Assembly: GCF_000208925.1 (NCBI RefSeq) | Contig: NW_001914860.1 | Coordinates: forward strand, 402,709 to 466,708 | Reading direction: 5' to 3' | Length of the DNA: 64,000 nucleotides | Origin: Entamoeba histolytica HM-1:IMSS | Lineage: Eukaryota; Evosea; Mastigamoebida; Endamoebidae | Shown: positions 28,671 to 39,400 of the stretch, piece by piece | Numbering within the stretch: the first letter of the stretch is position 1 | Layout of the letters: every line of letters starts with the position of its first letter | Program-made: the position numbers and the translations under genes | The notes under the pieces: generated by a model | What the model saw: the letters and a program-made list of their open reading frames with translations, nothing else | Database searches by the model: none | Told to the model about the DNA's origin: nothing

Positions 28671-31600
28671 ATGATTTTATATGCTGCTGTTTCACTTGGA
28701 TTAGTTAACGAAGAAGATTTTAAAGGTGACACAGGGTTATTAGTTTATAGTCTAAAAGACTGGGTTTTTACATCAATTGATTCAATATTGAATGATTTTG
28801 AAAGTGGAAAAGTTGATACATCATCTTTGGACCAACATGACAAACTAATGTTTACATTGACAATATTAGGAACATGTTTTTCATCATTATCTGAAACATC
28901 GACTGACATAAATAGAAAAATACGATGTTTAAAAATATACAAAGAATGGTTGACAACACCAAATTCACCAAGTCTTATTCAAAATAATTGTAAATATGTC
29001 AAAATGATTCTTGGACATATTTCATTACTCTTCTCTCCAGAAAATAGATGTTGTTCAGATATTGGAATGTTAAAAACAGGAATGTTAGAAGGTATAGAAG
29101 TAATGAAAGCATTTATAATAAATCACATTACAAAACAAACTTCATTATTCAAAAACAATAGTGAAAGGAATGATAGTATATCAACAATTATTGGAATTAT
29201 TATAGGAATTATTTTTGTTAACTACCACAAACAATTTACTAAACCACTCAATGAATTAAAAATAATAATAAAATTGTTAACAAGAATGTTATTAAGTTGT
29301 ATCATAGAAAATGGGGTAGATAACATAATTTATAAGAAGTTTATTAAATTCTGTCCAGAGTTTCTTAATAACAAAGAATATCGAGAGGTATTTAATTCAT
29401 ATATAAAAACTATTCAAGGGGTTATTTTAAAAAATCCAGGGATGAAGAATGTAACAATTGATAATGAAGGATATTCCAATAGAACAGACTCAAAGACTAT
29501 ACGAGTGATTTGGATAACTTTACTTTCTTGTATTCAGCAACCTCAATTACCAAAATATATTCAAGAAATGAATGATGTAGAAATAATAGAATTTAAAAAT
29601 ATGATAGAAAGTTTGAATGAATGCAATAGAACATTATTTATTGAGGCAAACACGAGTAGAACAATGAAGGTTAAAACAATTCATAAATTATATTCACCAT
29701 TATTTTTTTATACACAAACTCTATTTAGTAAAAATGATAAAAGTATTGTTGGGAATGATGTTTATGTAAAGAATAACTCAACAATGATTTCTTTTTATAC
29801 ATGTAATATTAAATATGTTGTTAGTGATAGAGAAGTATTTTCAGGAATGATACATTATCTCATTCAAGGATTAAAAAATAAAAATAATGACATTGTTATT
29901 CGTTTATTACAAAATATTTCAGATGGAATTGAATGTATTGAAGTAAGAGAGAGATTATGTTATGAAACTCTAATAGAAGTTTTTCAAACTATTTTGGATA
30001 GGATGATTGATATTGTTCAAAAGAGTAATAGGGCAGAAGACCTTAAATCAGTTTTATGTGTTTTAGGGTCATTAAAATTCTATCATCCGAAGTTAGTTAC
30101 TATTAAGGATAAGAGAATTGGAGAATTAGTTGAAACGTACTATATTTTGATTATGAAATTAATGACTAAATACACTAATGAGCCAATTCAACAAGATCAA
30201 TATTTTAATGTTATTGGGACATATATTGAAGATTTTTGTTCTATACAAAGAAGAGAGATGGCACAGATTTTAATTCAATTTATCATTGCAATGAATGATC
30301 ATGAAGGGCTTGTTCATAAAATGATAGAAGAAAGTATTAAAATGAAAAAAGTTTTTGAAAGCAAATGGAATTCCCTATTAAATGTTTTAAGTATTGTTTG
30401 TACAACACTCTATGTTATTGAAATGGATCCAAATAAAAAATTAGGTGAATTTATTGAGAAAGTAGTACAGTGCATTACACCAATCATTAGTAAGTTACAA
30501 TCCCTATTAACACGAGGATTAATGATTAAATATCTTCATTTATTAATTACACTGGTTACACTAACTCCAGAAGTAGCAACAAAACACTTTACTGAAATGA
30601 CAAAGTTGTTTACTGGAATAACATCATGTAATTGTACAAGGGATGAAATTGACAATATGTATAAATATTATTTATATTATTTTTGTAAAGCAGGAAATAT
30701 GGGTATTTGTGAAAATGAAAAAGAGTTAATCAAAAAAGTCGATATTGAACAAGTTAGAGTTTTTGGAAGTAAGGATAGGTTACTTACAATTATTGACCAA
30801 ATGGATGGAAGTGTACAATGTGTTATTAGAAATTGGACTGGGATTCATTCAATCAAAATTCGAGGATCATTTTTAGAAAAGAAAGAAGTTGAAGGAAGTT
30901 GGGAAAGAAAAGAATTGTTTATTCAAGGAATTGAAAATGGAGAAGTACCACAAACTATCAAAAAATATATTGAAAAAAAGCATATTGAAGTTATAAAAAA
31001 GGATCAAATGGTTATCAATATTAAGAAAATAGAAGAACATAAGAGTGAACCAGAGAAGAGATGGAATAATTCAATGATATCAGCAAATATTTATAATATG
31101 ATTGGACAGAAAGAAGACAAATGTATTTTGTTTGAGAAAGAAGAATTAAACAAGTTTTATAAAGAAGAATCTACAACAATTAAATTAAATATCAAATGTA
31201 GGATAGTCAATAAGAAATTCAATGAAATAATGAAAGGAATGAAAGAAAGAGAAGAAAAAGAAGTTTTTGATGAGATGTTAGGGACTAAAATAATTATTAG
31301 AGAAAATGATTTTTATGGTACTAAAAGAGTAGGATTAGCAGAGTTTGAATATTCAAATAAAAAAGGAGATTGTGTGATATACATCAACACTGAAAAAGAA
31401 GGGAAAGTTGATGAAACGTATAGTATAGTTATTAAACAAGTTGTTGGAGGAATTTATACAGCAATCATAGAAAAAACAGGAAATAATGAATATATCCAAA
31501 CAGGTTATAAACATCCATATTCAATTATTTCATCGGTTGAAAGAGAATTAACTAATTTAGTTATTGAAAATAATACAGATATATTATTTATAAACACTAA

Positions 31601-31703
31601 ACAATTTAAAGTTATTCCAGAAGTTGATCTTAGTCGTGGAATAAATGCAATAGAAGGATCAATATTATCAAGAGAATTTGCAAAAAGTATTAATGAGAAA
31701 TAA
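28671..31703 (+). CDS. Large helical protein of unknown function (possible degenerate Rap/Ral-GAP)
   Basis: This is a 1010-residue intronless protein. About the first 700 residues are predicted-helical with repeated hydrophobic spacing, suggesting an alpha-solenoid. The last 250 residues are alpha/beta (KEVFDEMLGTKIIIRE...FYGTKRVGLAEFEY...YSIVIKQVVGGIYTAII). The order and spacing are reminiscent of a RapGAP domain preceded by a solenoid, as in tuberin/RalGAP, but the key HxGND-type motif is not visible. I do not assign a function. Confidence 0.65.
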   Translation: MILYAAVSLGLVNEEDFKGDTGLLVYSLKDWVFTSIDSILNDFESGKVDTSSLDQHDKLMFTLTILGTCFSSLSETSTDINRKIRCLKIYKEWLTTPNSPSLIQNNCKYVKMILGHISLLFSPENRCCSDIGMLKTGMLEGIEVMKAFIINHITKQTSLFKNNSERNDSISTIIGIIIGIIFVNYHKQFTKPLNELKIIIKLLTRMLLSCIIENGVDNIIYKKFIKFCPEFLNNKEYREVFNSYIKTIQGVILKNPGMKNVTIDNEGYSNRTDSKTIRVIWITLLSCIQQPQLPKYIQEMNDVEIIEFKNMIESLNECNRTLFIEANTSRTMKVKTIHKLYSPLFFYTQTLFSKNDKSIVGNDVYVKNNSTMISFYTCNIKYVVSDREVFSGMIHYLIQGLKNKNNDIVIRLLQNISDGIECIEVRERLCYETLIEVFQTILDRMIDIVQKSNRAEDLKSVLCVLGSLKFYHPKLVTIKDKRIGELVETYYILIMKLMTKYTNEPIQQDQYFNVIGTYIEDFCSIQRREMAQILIQFIIAMNDHEGLVHKMIEESIKMKKVFESKWNSLLNVLSIVCTTLYVIEMDPNKKLGEFIEKVVQCITPIISKLQSLLTRGLMIKYLHLLITLVTLTPEVATKHFTEMTKLFTGITSCNCTRDEIDNMYKYYLYYFCKAGNMGICENEKELIKKVDIEQVRVFGSKDRLLTIIDQMDGSVQCVIRNWTGIHSIKIRGSFLEKKEVEGSWERKELFIQGIENGEVPQTIKKYIEKKHIEVIKKDQMVINIKKIEEHKSEPEKRWNNSMISANIYNMIGQKEDKCILFEKEELNKFYKEESTTIKLNIKCRIVNKKFNEIMKGMKEREEKEVFDEMLGTKIIIRENDFYGTKRVGLAEFEYSNKKGDCVIYINTEKEGKVDETYSIVIKQVVGGIYTAIIEKTGNNEYIQTGYKHPYSIISSVERELTNLVIENNTDILFINTKQFKVIPEVDLSRGINAIEGSILSREFAKSINEK

Positions 31704-33031
31704 ATAAATTCTAATTGACTTTCTTTATTTTATATTAGAATTTTATTTATTCTATGTTTACTCACATATCATTTACTAATTAAGTCATTTATAACAGAAG
31801 AATCACTTAAATGTCAAAAAAGATAAATTCATAATTCTGTTTTATTATTATATTCAATTTTAAAGTTTTATTTAAAATATAAAGTGAATTAAAACGAATT
31901 ATAGAACAGTTAATAATTATAAATACCAAATTAAACCCTTAGAAGATAAAGACAAATTCATACTCTTCAAAGAATGTTTCAAAAACAACTAATTTATATT
32001 TTTTATTTATCTTTTTTTTAATGATTTATATAAACTTTAAATGATGTTTTAAGTTAAGTGTGAAAATGTCTTATTAATATGTATTGAAATTAAAATTCTA
32101 TGTTTTCAAGTTGTCATGGTAAACAACTTAAAAATTAAAAATTTACTCCATCAATAATTTTTATATTCTCTCAAATCAGATAAAATCATCGATGATACTA
32201 TCCAGAATTACTGGTTTCTAATTAGTGATAATAAATTCAATAATTAGATTCTGATAAAATCTTAAATGAAAGTAATCCTTATAAAAATAATCGATCTGTT
32301 ACTCTTATTATTTACAACAAAAATAATCAGATGTTGAACATTGAACTTATCAAAAAATTAAATAAGAAAATTTTATGGTTTGTTACATAAATAGTATTAG
32401 ATGGTGTAAATTCTTATATTTTTGTAAAACCAATTAAACTCAAGTTTAAAAAGATAACTCTCTCGTGAACACTGCTTGTCAAAATGCGTTTACTAAAAAT
32501 GATATCTTTTTTAATATTTAGGTTCGTTCTATCATTAAAAAAAACAATCAAATCAAAGAAAATTTGATTTAAAAATAATGACTATCTTTTTTAGAAGCTA
32601 AATAAGTTCTATTCTGATAATTAACAAATAACTTTAAGAACATCGGTGTATGTATTATTATAACGTCATTAAATGACTCAAAAAAGACAAAGAATGAAGA
32701 GAATTGTTTTTTTTTTTTAGATTTTTATGATATTCTTTGAAAAGAATGATAATTAAAAAGAGTTTAATCTCTAAAGAATTACCTGTCGTTGTAATAATAA
32801 AAATAAGTAAATTAATAAGAATAAATAATATAATAAAAGAAAAATATCTTTAATTTTTGAAAAGAAAGAAAGTTGAAAGTATTTTTGAGACAAAAGAAAG
32901 TCACAGGAGAAAATGAAAGGAATAAACTTAAGAAAATAAACAATATCAAACAACCAAACCAAAACCCACCACATCAGCAAATAATAAAAAGGCTTTTTCA
33001 TTAACCCTGGATCTAATTGATTAACTTTAGA
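31704..33031. other. Long intergenic region with a possible decayed coding relic
   Basis: 1.3 kb without a credible gene. Between about 32140 and 32395 two adjacent frames are open in turn and read like protein on the plus strand (SDKIIDDTIQNYWFLISDNK, then after a frame change NRSVTLIIYNKNNQMLNIE), but stops and the frame change break them. No start, splice sites or family match. On the minus strand 32771-33001 reads as a hydrophobic frame that is probably noise. Confidence 0.3.
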
Positions 33032-34033
33032 ATGATTAATGACAATACACAAAAAAATTGTGATACGCATTTTTTAAACTCTTCAAATTCTCAACAACAA
33101 GAGACACCAGTTATGTTTATGACATTAACAGAAGAACAACTTAATTATATTCACTCATTTAAACTTGGTAATGTTAAGTTATTAGATAAAGTTACATTTG
33201 TTATTGGAGTTTGTTTGTTAACAATTGGAGAATATGTGATATTAGTAAGACCAGATTTAATGCATATATTTTATATGTGTCTTGTAATTCCATTGGTAAC
33301 AGGAAGATACTTAGTATATCGAATGAATAAATGGCATTATTTCTTATTAGATTTTTGCTATTTTACCAATTGTGTGTTAATTATAAGTTGTATACGAGCA
33401 TTCTTTTTACAACAAAACATTAGTTGGATTTTTCCAACATTGTTTGTAGTAATTTTTGGTCCATTACTCACAGCTATTCCAATGTGGAATAATGCATTAG
33501 TTTTTCATGATTTAACTAAATTAACTTCAATAACAATTCACTTATTACCAGGAATGGTTGCCTATTGTATTCGATGGTATAGTGATTTAGATATTCCAAA
33601 AGAATTAAACTTTTATAATGGGTTTTTATTCCCATTACTATTTTATTCTACATGGCAAAGTTTTTATTTAATTTATACAGAAATCTTTAAACGAGATTTA
33701 ATTTATGATGAAGGATATATGACTTCTGTTCGTTGGTTAGTAGAAGAAAAACCTCACAAAGCTGTTTTATTTATGAGAAAGTTTTTCCCTGAAAAAGTGT
33801 CATCATTAACTGTCATGGTTATTACTCAATTTGGAATGTATTTTGCCACAACATTACCCCAATTTTATCTTTATAATAATAAAAAAGCTCAAACTTGTTG
33901 GATGCTCTTTTGTTTTGTTTATGCCATATGGAATGGTGCCAATTATTATTTTGAAGTCTTTGTAAATCGATATGTTGAATATTTACATAAATTTAAACCA
34001 TCTCAAAAACAATCAAAAAGTAAGAATAATTGA
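33032..34033 (+). CDS. Glycerophosphocholine acyltransferase (GPC1/DUF2838 family)
   Basis: I start at the ATG at 33032, giving 333 residues. The protein is polytopic (about eight hydrophobic spans). The signature WNNALVFHDLTKLTSITIHLLPG lies near residues 147-169, followed by YCIRWYSD, both diagnostic of the GPC1 family. The yeast enzyme transfers an acyl group from acyl-CoA to glycerophosphocholine to make lyso-PC. That fits scavenging and remodelling of phosphatidylcholine in an organism living on host lipids; the link is inference. ER membrane likely. Confidence 0.85.
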   Translation: MINDNTQKNCDTHFLNSSNSQQQETPVMFMTLTEEQLNYIHSFKLGNVKLLDKVTFVIGVCLLTIGEYVILVRPDLMHIFYMCLVIPLVTGRYLVYRMNKWHYFLLDFCYFTNCVLIISCIRAFFLQQNISWIFPTLFVVIFGPLLTAIPMWNNALVFHDLTKLTSITIHLLPGMVAYCIRWYSDLDIPKELNFYNGFLFPLLFYSTWQSFYLIYTEIFKRDLIYDEGYMTSVRWLVEEKPHKAVLFMRKFFPEKVSSLTVMVITQFGMYFATTLPQFYLYNNKKAQTCWMLFCFVYAIWNGANYYFEVFVNRYVEYLHKFKPSQKQSKSKNN

Positions 34034-34187
34034 CTTTTTTGTTTTTTTTTTTAACGAATATTATTTGTTTCAAAAGCAGTTATATAAAAGAATTTAAAAG
34101 AAGGATTGGATGATTTTTGTTATCTGATGATTTCTAATTTCTTAAAAATTTATCTAAAAAGTAAAATATATTTTGGGTAATATTAGA

Positions 34188-36335
34188 ATGTCAATCATGG
34201 ATGATTCATCAAATATACATGAATATATTACTCTTATTGAAAATGGTAGAGGAGATGAAGTAATTAAAAAATTAGAAACACAAAATAATAATTGGGTTGG
34301 AAGATCTTCTCGTGGTCTTAGACTATTGTTTAGTTCATGTAAAAATAAGTTTGTTACTTAGATAGAAAATATTTAATAAAAAAAAATAAAGAAACACATT
34401 CATTCACATTATAGTTGTTTACAGTTAGTTAAATATATTATTGAAAAATTTCCACATAGACTAAATTATCAAGACATTTATGGAAAGTCATGTATTTATG
34501 TAGCAATACAAAACCAACAATGGAATATTATTGAATATCTTATTAATAAATCTGTTAATTATCGTTTAGCAGATAAAAAAGGTAATACTGTTTTACATTA
34601 TCTTTGTGAAATTGGAATTAATAAAAGAAATAAAGAGGTTTATGAAAAATTTATTAATCAAATGTTGAAAGATAAAGATGTTATTAATGCTCAAAATGAA
34701 TTAGGAGAAACTGCATTGCATATAGGTTGTTTAAATTCAAATAGTTTTGTTGTTAATAGGTTATTAGATAATAATGCTAATGTAACATTAAAAACAATAA
34801 AAGGATTAACTCCTTGGGACTATGCAATAATGTCTGATGAAATTTGTGTTGAAAGGAAAAGACTTGACCCATCAACAAATATAAGAATTACAACTACTAA
34901 AGGATCAAAGAAATCAAAGTCTTCTAAGGGATATAGAAAATCAAGTAAAATGACTGGGTTAAGTTCACAATTTTGCATTGAAGCATTAGATGAATATCAA
35001 AGATCTATTTCATTTATTAGTAAAAAACGTAGAAATAGTGTTTCTAGTTGTTCTAGTATTACAAGTTCATTAAAAAGATTAGATGATATTGATGTTAAAA
35101 CAGAAGAAATTGTTCAGAGAAGTTCATCAGCCGAAAGAAAGTCAAGTGATAAAAAAGAAAGTATTTTTTCTTTTATTATTGATTTTATTGAAAAAAAAAT
35201 TGAGAGTGATTCAGATAGTGAAAATGATGAAAAAGAAAAGAAAGGAAAGAAAATGGATAAAAAGAAAAAAGTTTCAAATCCGTTTGTTTTATTTTATTTG
35301 TTAATAGGAAAAACGACTTAATAGACTAGAATTTTATTTGAATCTAATGAAGAAAGAATTACAAGGTATGGTATTATTGCTGATGAACTAATGAAACAAA
35401 TCATTTATTCAAAGAAATTAGAAAAAAAAGAATATCATTCAGGAGAAAAGTTTAGAGTATTATCACTTGATGGAGGAGGAGTTAAATGTATTTATCAATG
35501 TGTATTATTAAAAAGAATAATTAAAGAAATTCCTGATTTCTTTGATAAAATTGATTTAATAACAGGATTGAGCGCAAGTTCATTAGTTTCTGTTTCAATA
35601 TTACTTGGATTAGATATGGAATTTGTTATAAAAGTCATGGAAGCAGTTTCTTTAGAAACATTTAAAAATGAGTCACACCTTGCTGGAATTGCTGGGCATC
35701 AATTTACAAATAAATTTTTAAAAGTGATGGGTGAACGATTATTAGGTAATCTTACTATTAATGATCTTCCAAGAAATTGTTGTATTCAGTCATTTCTTAT
35801 TGATACAGGAAAAGATGATACTAAAAGAACATCAAAAGCAATGTTGTATAATAATTTTATGAAAGAAACATATGATAAAGATCTTAAAAATATTTGTTTA
35901 CAATCAGCATCAGCACCAGGATATTTTGATCCATTAAATAATCATGTAGATGGAAGTTTATTAGTTAATAACCCATTTTATTTAACATATCCATTAATAA
36001 TAGGAGAAAATGGTTTAAATATAGCTAAAGAAAATATAGTTGCACTTTCAATTGGTTCTGGATATCCAACAGTTCCTTATTATGATATAGAACAAATGGG
36101 AAATGCTGGACTTATTCAATGGTTAATAAAATTATCGGACTTTAATATTTTTGCAAGAAAAGAAATGGGAGTAATGGAATCAAGAATGATATTTAAAAAT
36201 AATTATTTTAGATTAGACCCTCATCTTCCTATTGAAGTAGATATTGCTGATGCAAAAAATATAGAAGCTATTAAAATTATGGGAAAAGAACAAAATTTAG
36301 ATAAAGTTATTGAATGGATTAAAAATACATGGTAA
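34188..36335 (+). CDS. Ankyrin-repeat patatin-like phospholipase (iPLA2 type), three exons
   Basis: Exons are 34188-34348, 34415-35281 and 35330-36335 (introns 66 and 48 nt), giving 677 residues. Ankyrin repeats fill about 55-220 (GKSCIYVAIQNQQWNIIEYLI, GETALHIGCLNSNSFVVNRLL). A basic, Ser-rich linker follows. The patatin domain (about 385-675) starts with LSLDGGGVKCIYQ (oxyanion hole) and has Ser424 in GLSAS and Asp550 in VDGS. The nucleophile elbow is normally GxSxG; here the last Gly is Ser. The ankyrin-patatin layout resembles PLA2G6. Predicted to release fatty acids from phospholipids. Intron 2 must use the later CTAG acceptor to stay in frame. Confidence 0.85.
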
Positions 36336-36450
36336 ATGAATATTGAATTATTGAATTGGAACATAATTGGTTTTATGGTTTTAGAAAGAATATAATTCAA
36401 AAATTTGGAAATGAACTAAAAAAGGTGAAATTAATTGTAATAAATAAAAG

Positions 36451-39400
36451 ATGTCAGATTCAATAGAAAAAATCAAAAAAGAAGAAGAAAGTATAGATGA
36501 TTTTAGCCATAGAATAATAGATATTAATAGAGGGCTTAATAGTAATAGAGTTGATCTTCAAATTAAAGCATTAATAGCAATTAATAATGAATTTGAAGAA
36601 TATGAGAATTCTGGAATGAAAAGGTCATTCATATCATTGTTTAGAAGTACAAAACCAGAGAAAAAAGGGTCTAATCAAAATATTAAAACAAATCATAAAG
36701 TTGCAACAAAGAATGAGCTATTATCCTTTTTAAAATTCCATTCACAAGATATATTAAATCTTATTATTAAATGTCCTCATGAAGAACTACTTAGACATTC
36801 AATTCCTGTTATAGAACATATTAATAGTAATAAATTATTAAGTCCACATTTTATTAAATCTATGTCTGATAATGCAGAAAGAATTGGAGGGACTATATTA
36901 TTACGTGCTCAAGATATTGTTATTAGTGTATTTAATTCAATGTCATCTATTGAAAGAAATCATATTATCCATTCTACATTAGAAAATTCAAAAAATGGAA
37001 ATTTACCTGCACTTCATATGTTATGTAAATTAATTCAAATACAAGCATTACCTTCACAACAAATTGTTACTTCATTTAGTTTAATAGTTAAACATATCCA
37101 AGAATTAAATGAAGATATTATTAAAATATGTTCTATTAATTCATATATAATACCTTTAAAAAGAATTATCATCGGTGCATTTAAAGATACAACAAATGAT
37201 CCTAGAATGGGTATTGTTTTAACACTTCTTGCTTCAACTTCTCCTTTTGGTGGAGATGCTGATGAAATAAATAAAATGATTGAAGAGGCATTTGTAAAAG
37301 AAGTACCAAATCTTGGAGAGCCAATTAAATTGATTGGTAAAAGTGATGATTCTGTATTTAAAATTTGTTTAATGTGTATTATTGATTCTGATGGATTTAC
37401 TGGTGCAATGAAATGGATTAAAGGGGAGTGGAACAATAAACGAGCGGAATTTGCATTAAATATTTTAGAAGAAAGAAAAGAATTACCTTCAAGTGCATCC
37501 TCATTTGTTAAAGAAGTATTTATTCAATATAATGTTTTAGTTACTCGATCAATTATTTATGATTTTGACCAAAGAATTATCACTTCAATAAGATTTGAAG
37601 GAGTTTATGGACTTAATCTATTATGGAAGATGCTTATGATTACAGGAGAATGGTCAATTGAACAGTTGTTAGAAGTTTTATATCAAAAGATGCAATTAAG
37701 ATTTGTTCAAGATGGAATAGAAGCATTTAAATCGAGTCCAACATCACAAGGAGCTAATTGTATTGAAAGTGTATTAAAAAGATATTCGTCACCAAAAACT
37801 ATTGTTAAAGATGAAGTTAAACAAACACGTTCATGTAATATTAGATGGATTACTCTTAAGAGAACAATTCGAGAAGATAAGCCTTGTTCTATACCAAATA
37901 TTCAAATGAAAATGTTAGCAAGTTTAAAGGTTATGTCTTCATTAACTAAAGTAACTAAGGTACTTATTGAAAGTGCTCAACAAGATATTGAAAGGACATT
38001 CAATTTTATGGACAAATCTGACAAGTTAAATCCAAGAAAATATGAACATACAACTCCAATAAGTAAAATAGTGCTAGACTCTATAAAGGATTTATTAAAT
38101 GATCCTTATGCCCAAGATTCAATGAAACAATCAATCAATTGGATTACGACTAAAAAATATTCAGTTAATGTATTTATTAATGGTACTGAAGTTACTATTT
38201 TCAAGAATATTGGAAGTTATCTTTCTGAAATGGGTGAAATGGTCATTCAAATTAGTTCAGGAGATTCTGAAATACAGTATCAAGAACCAATAAAAAAAGA
38301 ACCAAGTTTTATAACAAATACAACTCGTACAGTTGTTGTAAAGGAAGAAAAGAATATTGAAAGATGTTCTGAACAAAGTATTAAAGAACTTATTGAATTA
38401 TTAGAAGATGAAAAAACTCGAAACAATGCGATGAAAGTTATATGTGGGGTTAATAAATATGTTAAATGGGAAGAAAATGCTATTGAATTAGCAACAGAAG
38501 AAGGGCCAAAACAATTATTAGGAATTGCACGATTAGAGAGTATTGAAGAAGGATTAAAAGATGAAGAGTATAAAAAGTTATTAACTCTATTTACTGAATT
38601 AGTAATTAAACAAAGTGGAATCAAAGAAATATTGAGTTCTATTCTTATCAAGAATGAAATAAAAGTAAATACCAATGTCTTTATTATGAATGAAGAAACT
38701 CTTAACCAACTCAGTAAAGAGATTGAAAATGACTTAGACAAATCAAGTATGACTTTATGTCTTGTTCTTTTATTAAAAAATGGAAGAAATATTCCTTGGG
38801 ATAAAGATGTTTTTACTGCTCCAATTCTGAGAGCATTAAAAGATGGTATTAATAAACAAATATTTGACTCTGTTGTTCCTTTATTAAATGAACCTCCCAA
38901 ACTTGTTGAAGAATGTAATAGAATTATTATTGAGTATGCAGATGAAAACTGTGAAAATGACCATCCATTTATTCAGTCATTAATACAAAATCTTACTAAG
39001 TTTGGGTATGGACTTAATGTTGCTGTCAGAGCATTTAAAACAATGAAGAAAAAACAAGTATTATTAATTCCTTATTTCTGTGATATTATAGATAAATTAT
39101 TTCCAATGCAAGGGAAAAATATTTTAAAAGATGATGAAATTAATAACCTAATCATATTATTATGTGAGTGTGTTGAAAGTATGAATGATATTACTTGTTC
39201 ACAATGTTTTAATCATTTTAATCAGATATTAAAAGAGATGAATGGTTGCAATGAAAAGGCTACTTATAGAAAAGGGCAATTCGGTGGATTAGTTAACCAA
39301 GGGACAACATGTTATATGAACAGTGTTTTACAACAAATCTTTCATTCTTCACGTTGTACAGCCAATTTATTAAAAAAAGAAGTTAAAATACCAACTTTAA

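Noticed and set aside
32771..33070. 99-codon minus-strand hydrophobic frame overlapping the start of the GPC acyltransferase gene
   Set aside because: It is the complement of an A-rich tract, which always reads as Leu/Phe/Ile/Tyr. It has no family match and overlaps a well supported gene start.
38280..38900. 206-codon minus-strand frame inside the giant USP gene
   Set aside because: Shadow of a conserved plus-strand gene; Ser/Leu/Ile-rich as expected from antisense of Lys/Glu-rich coding sequence.
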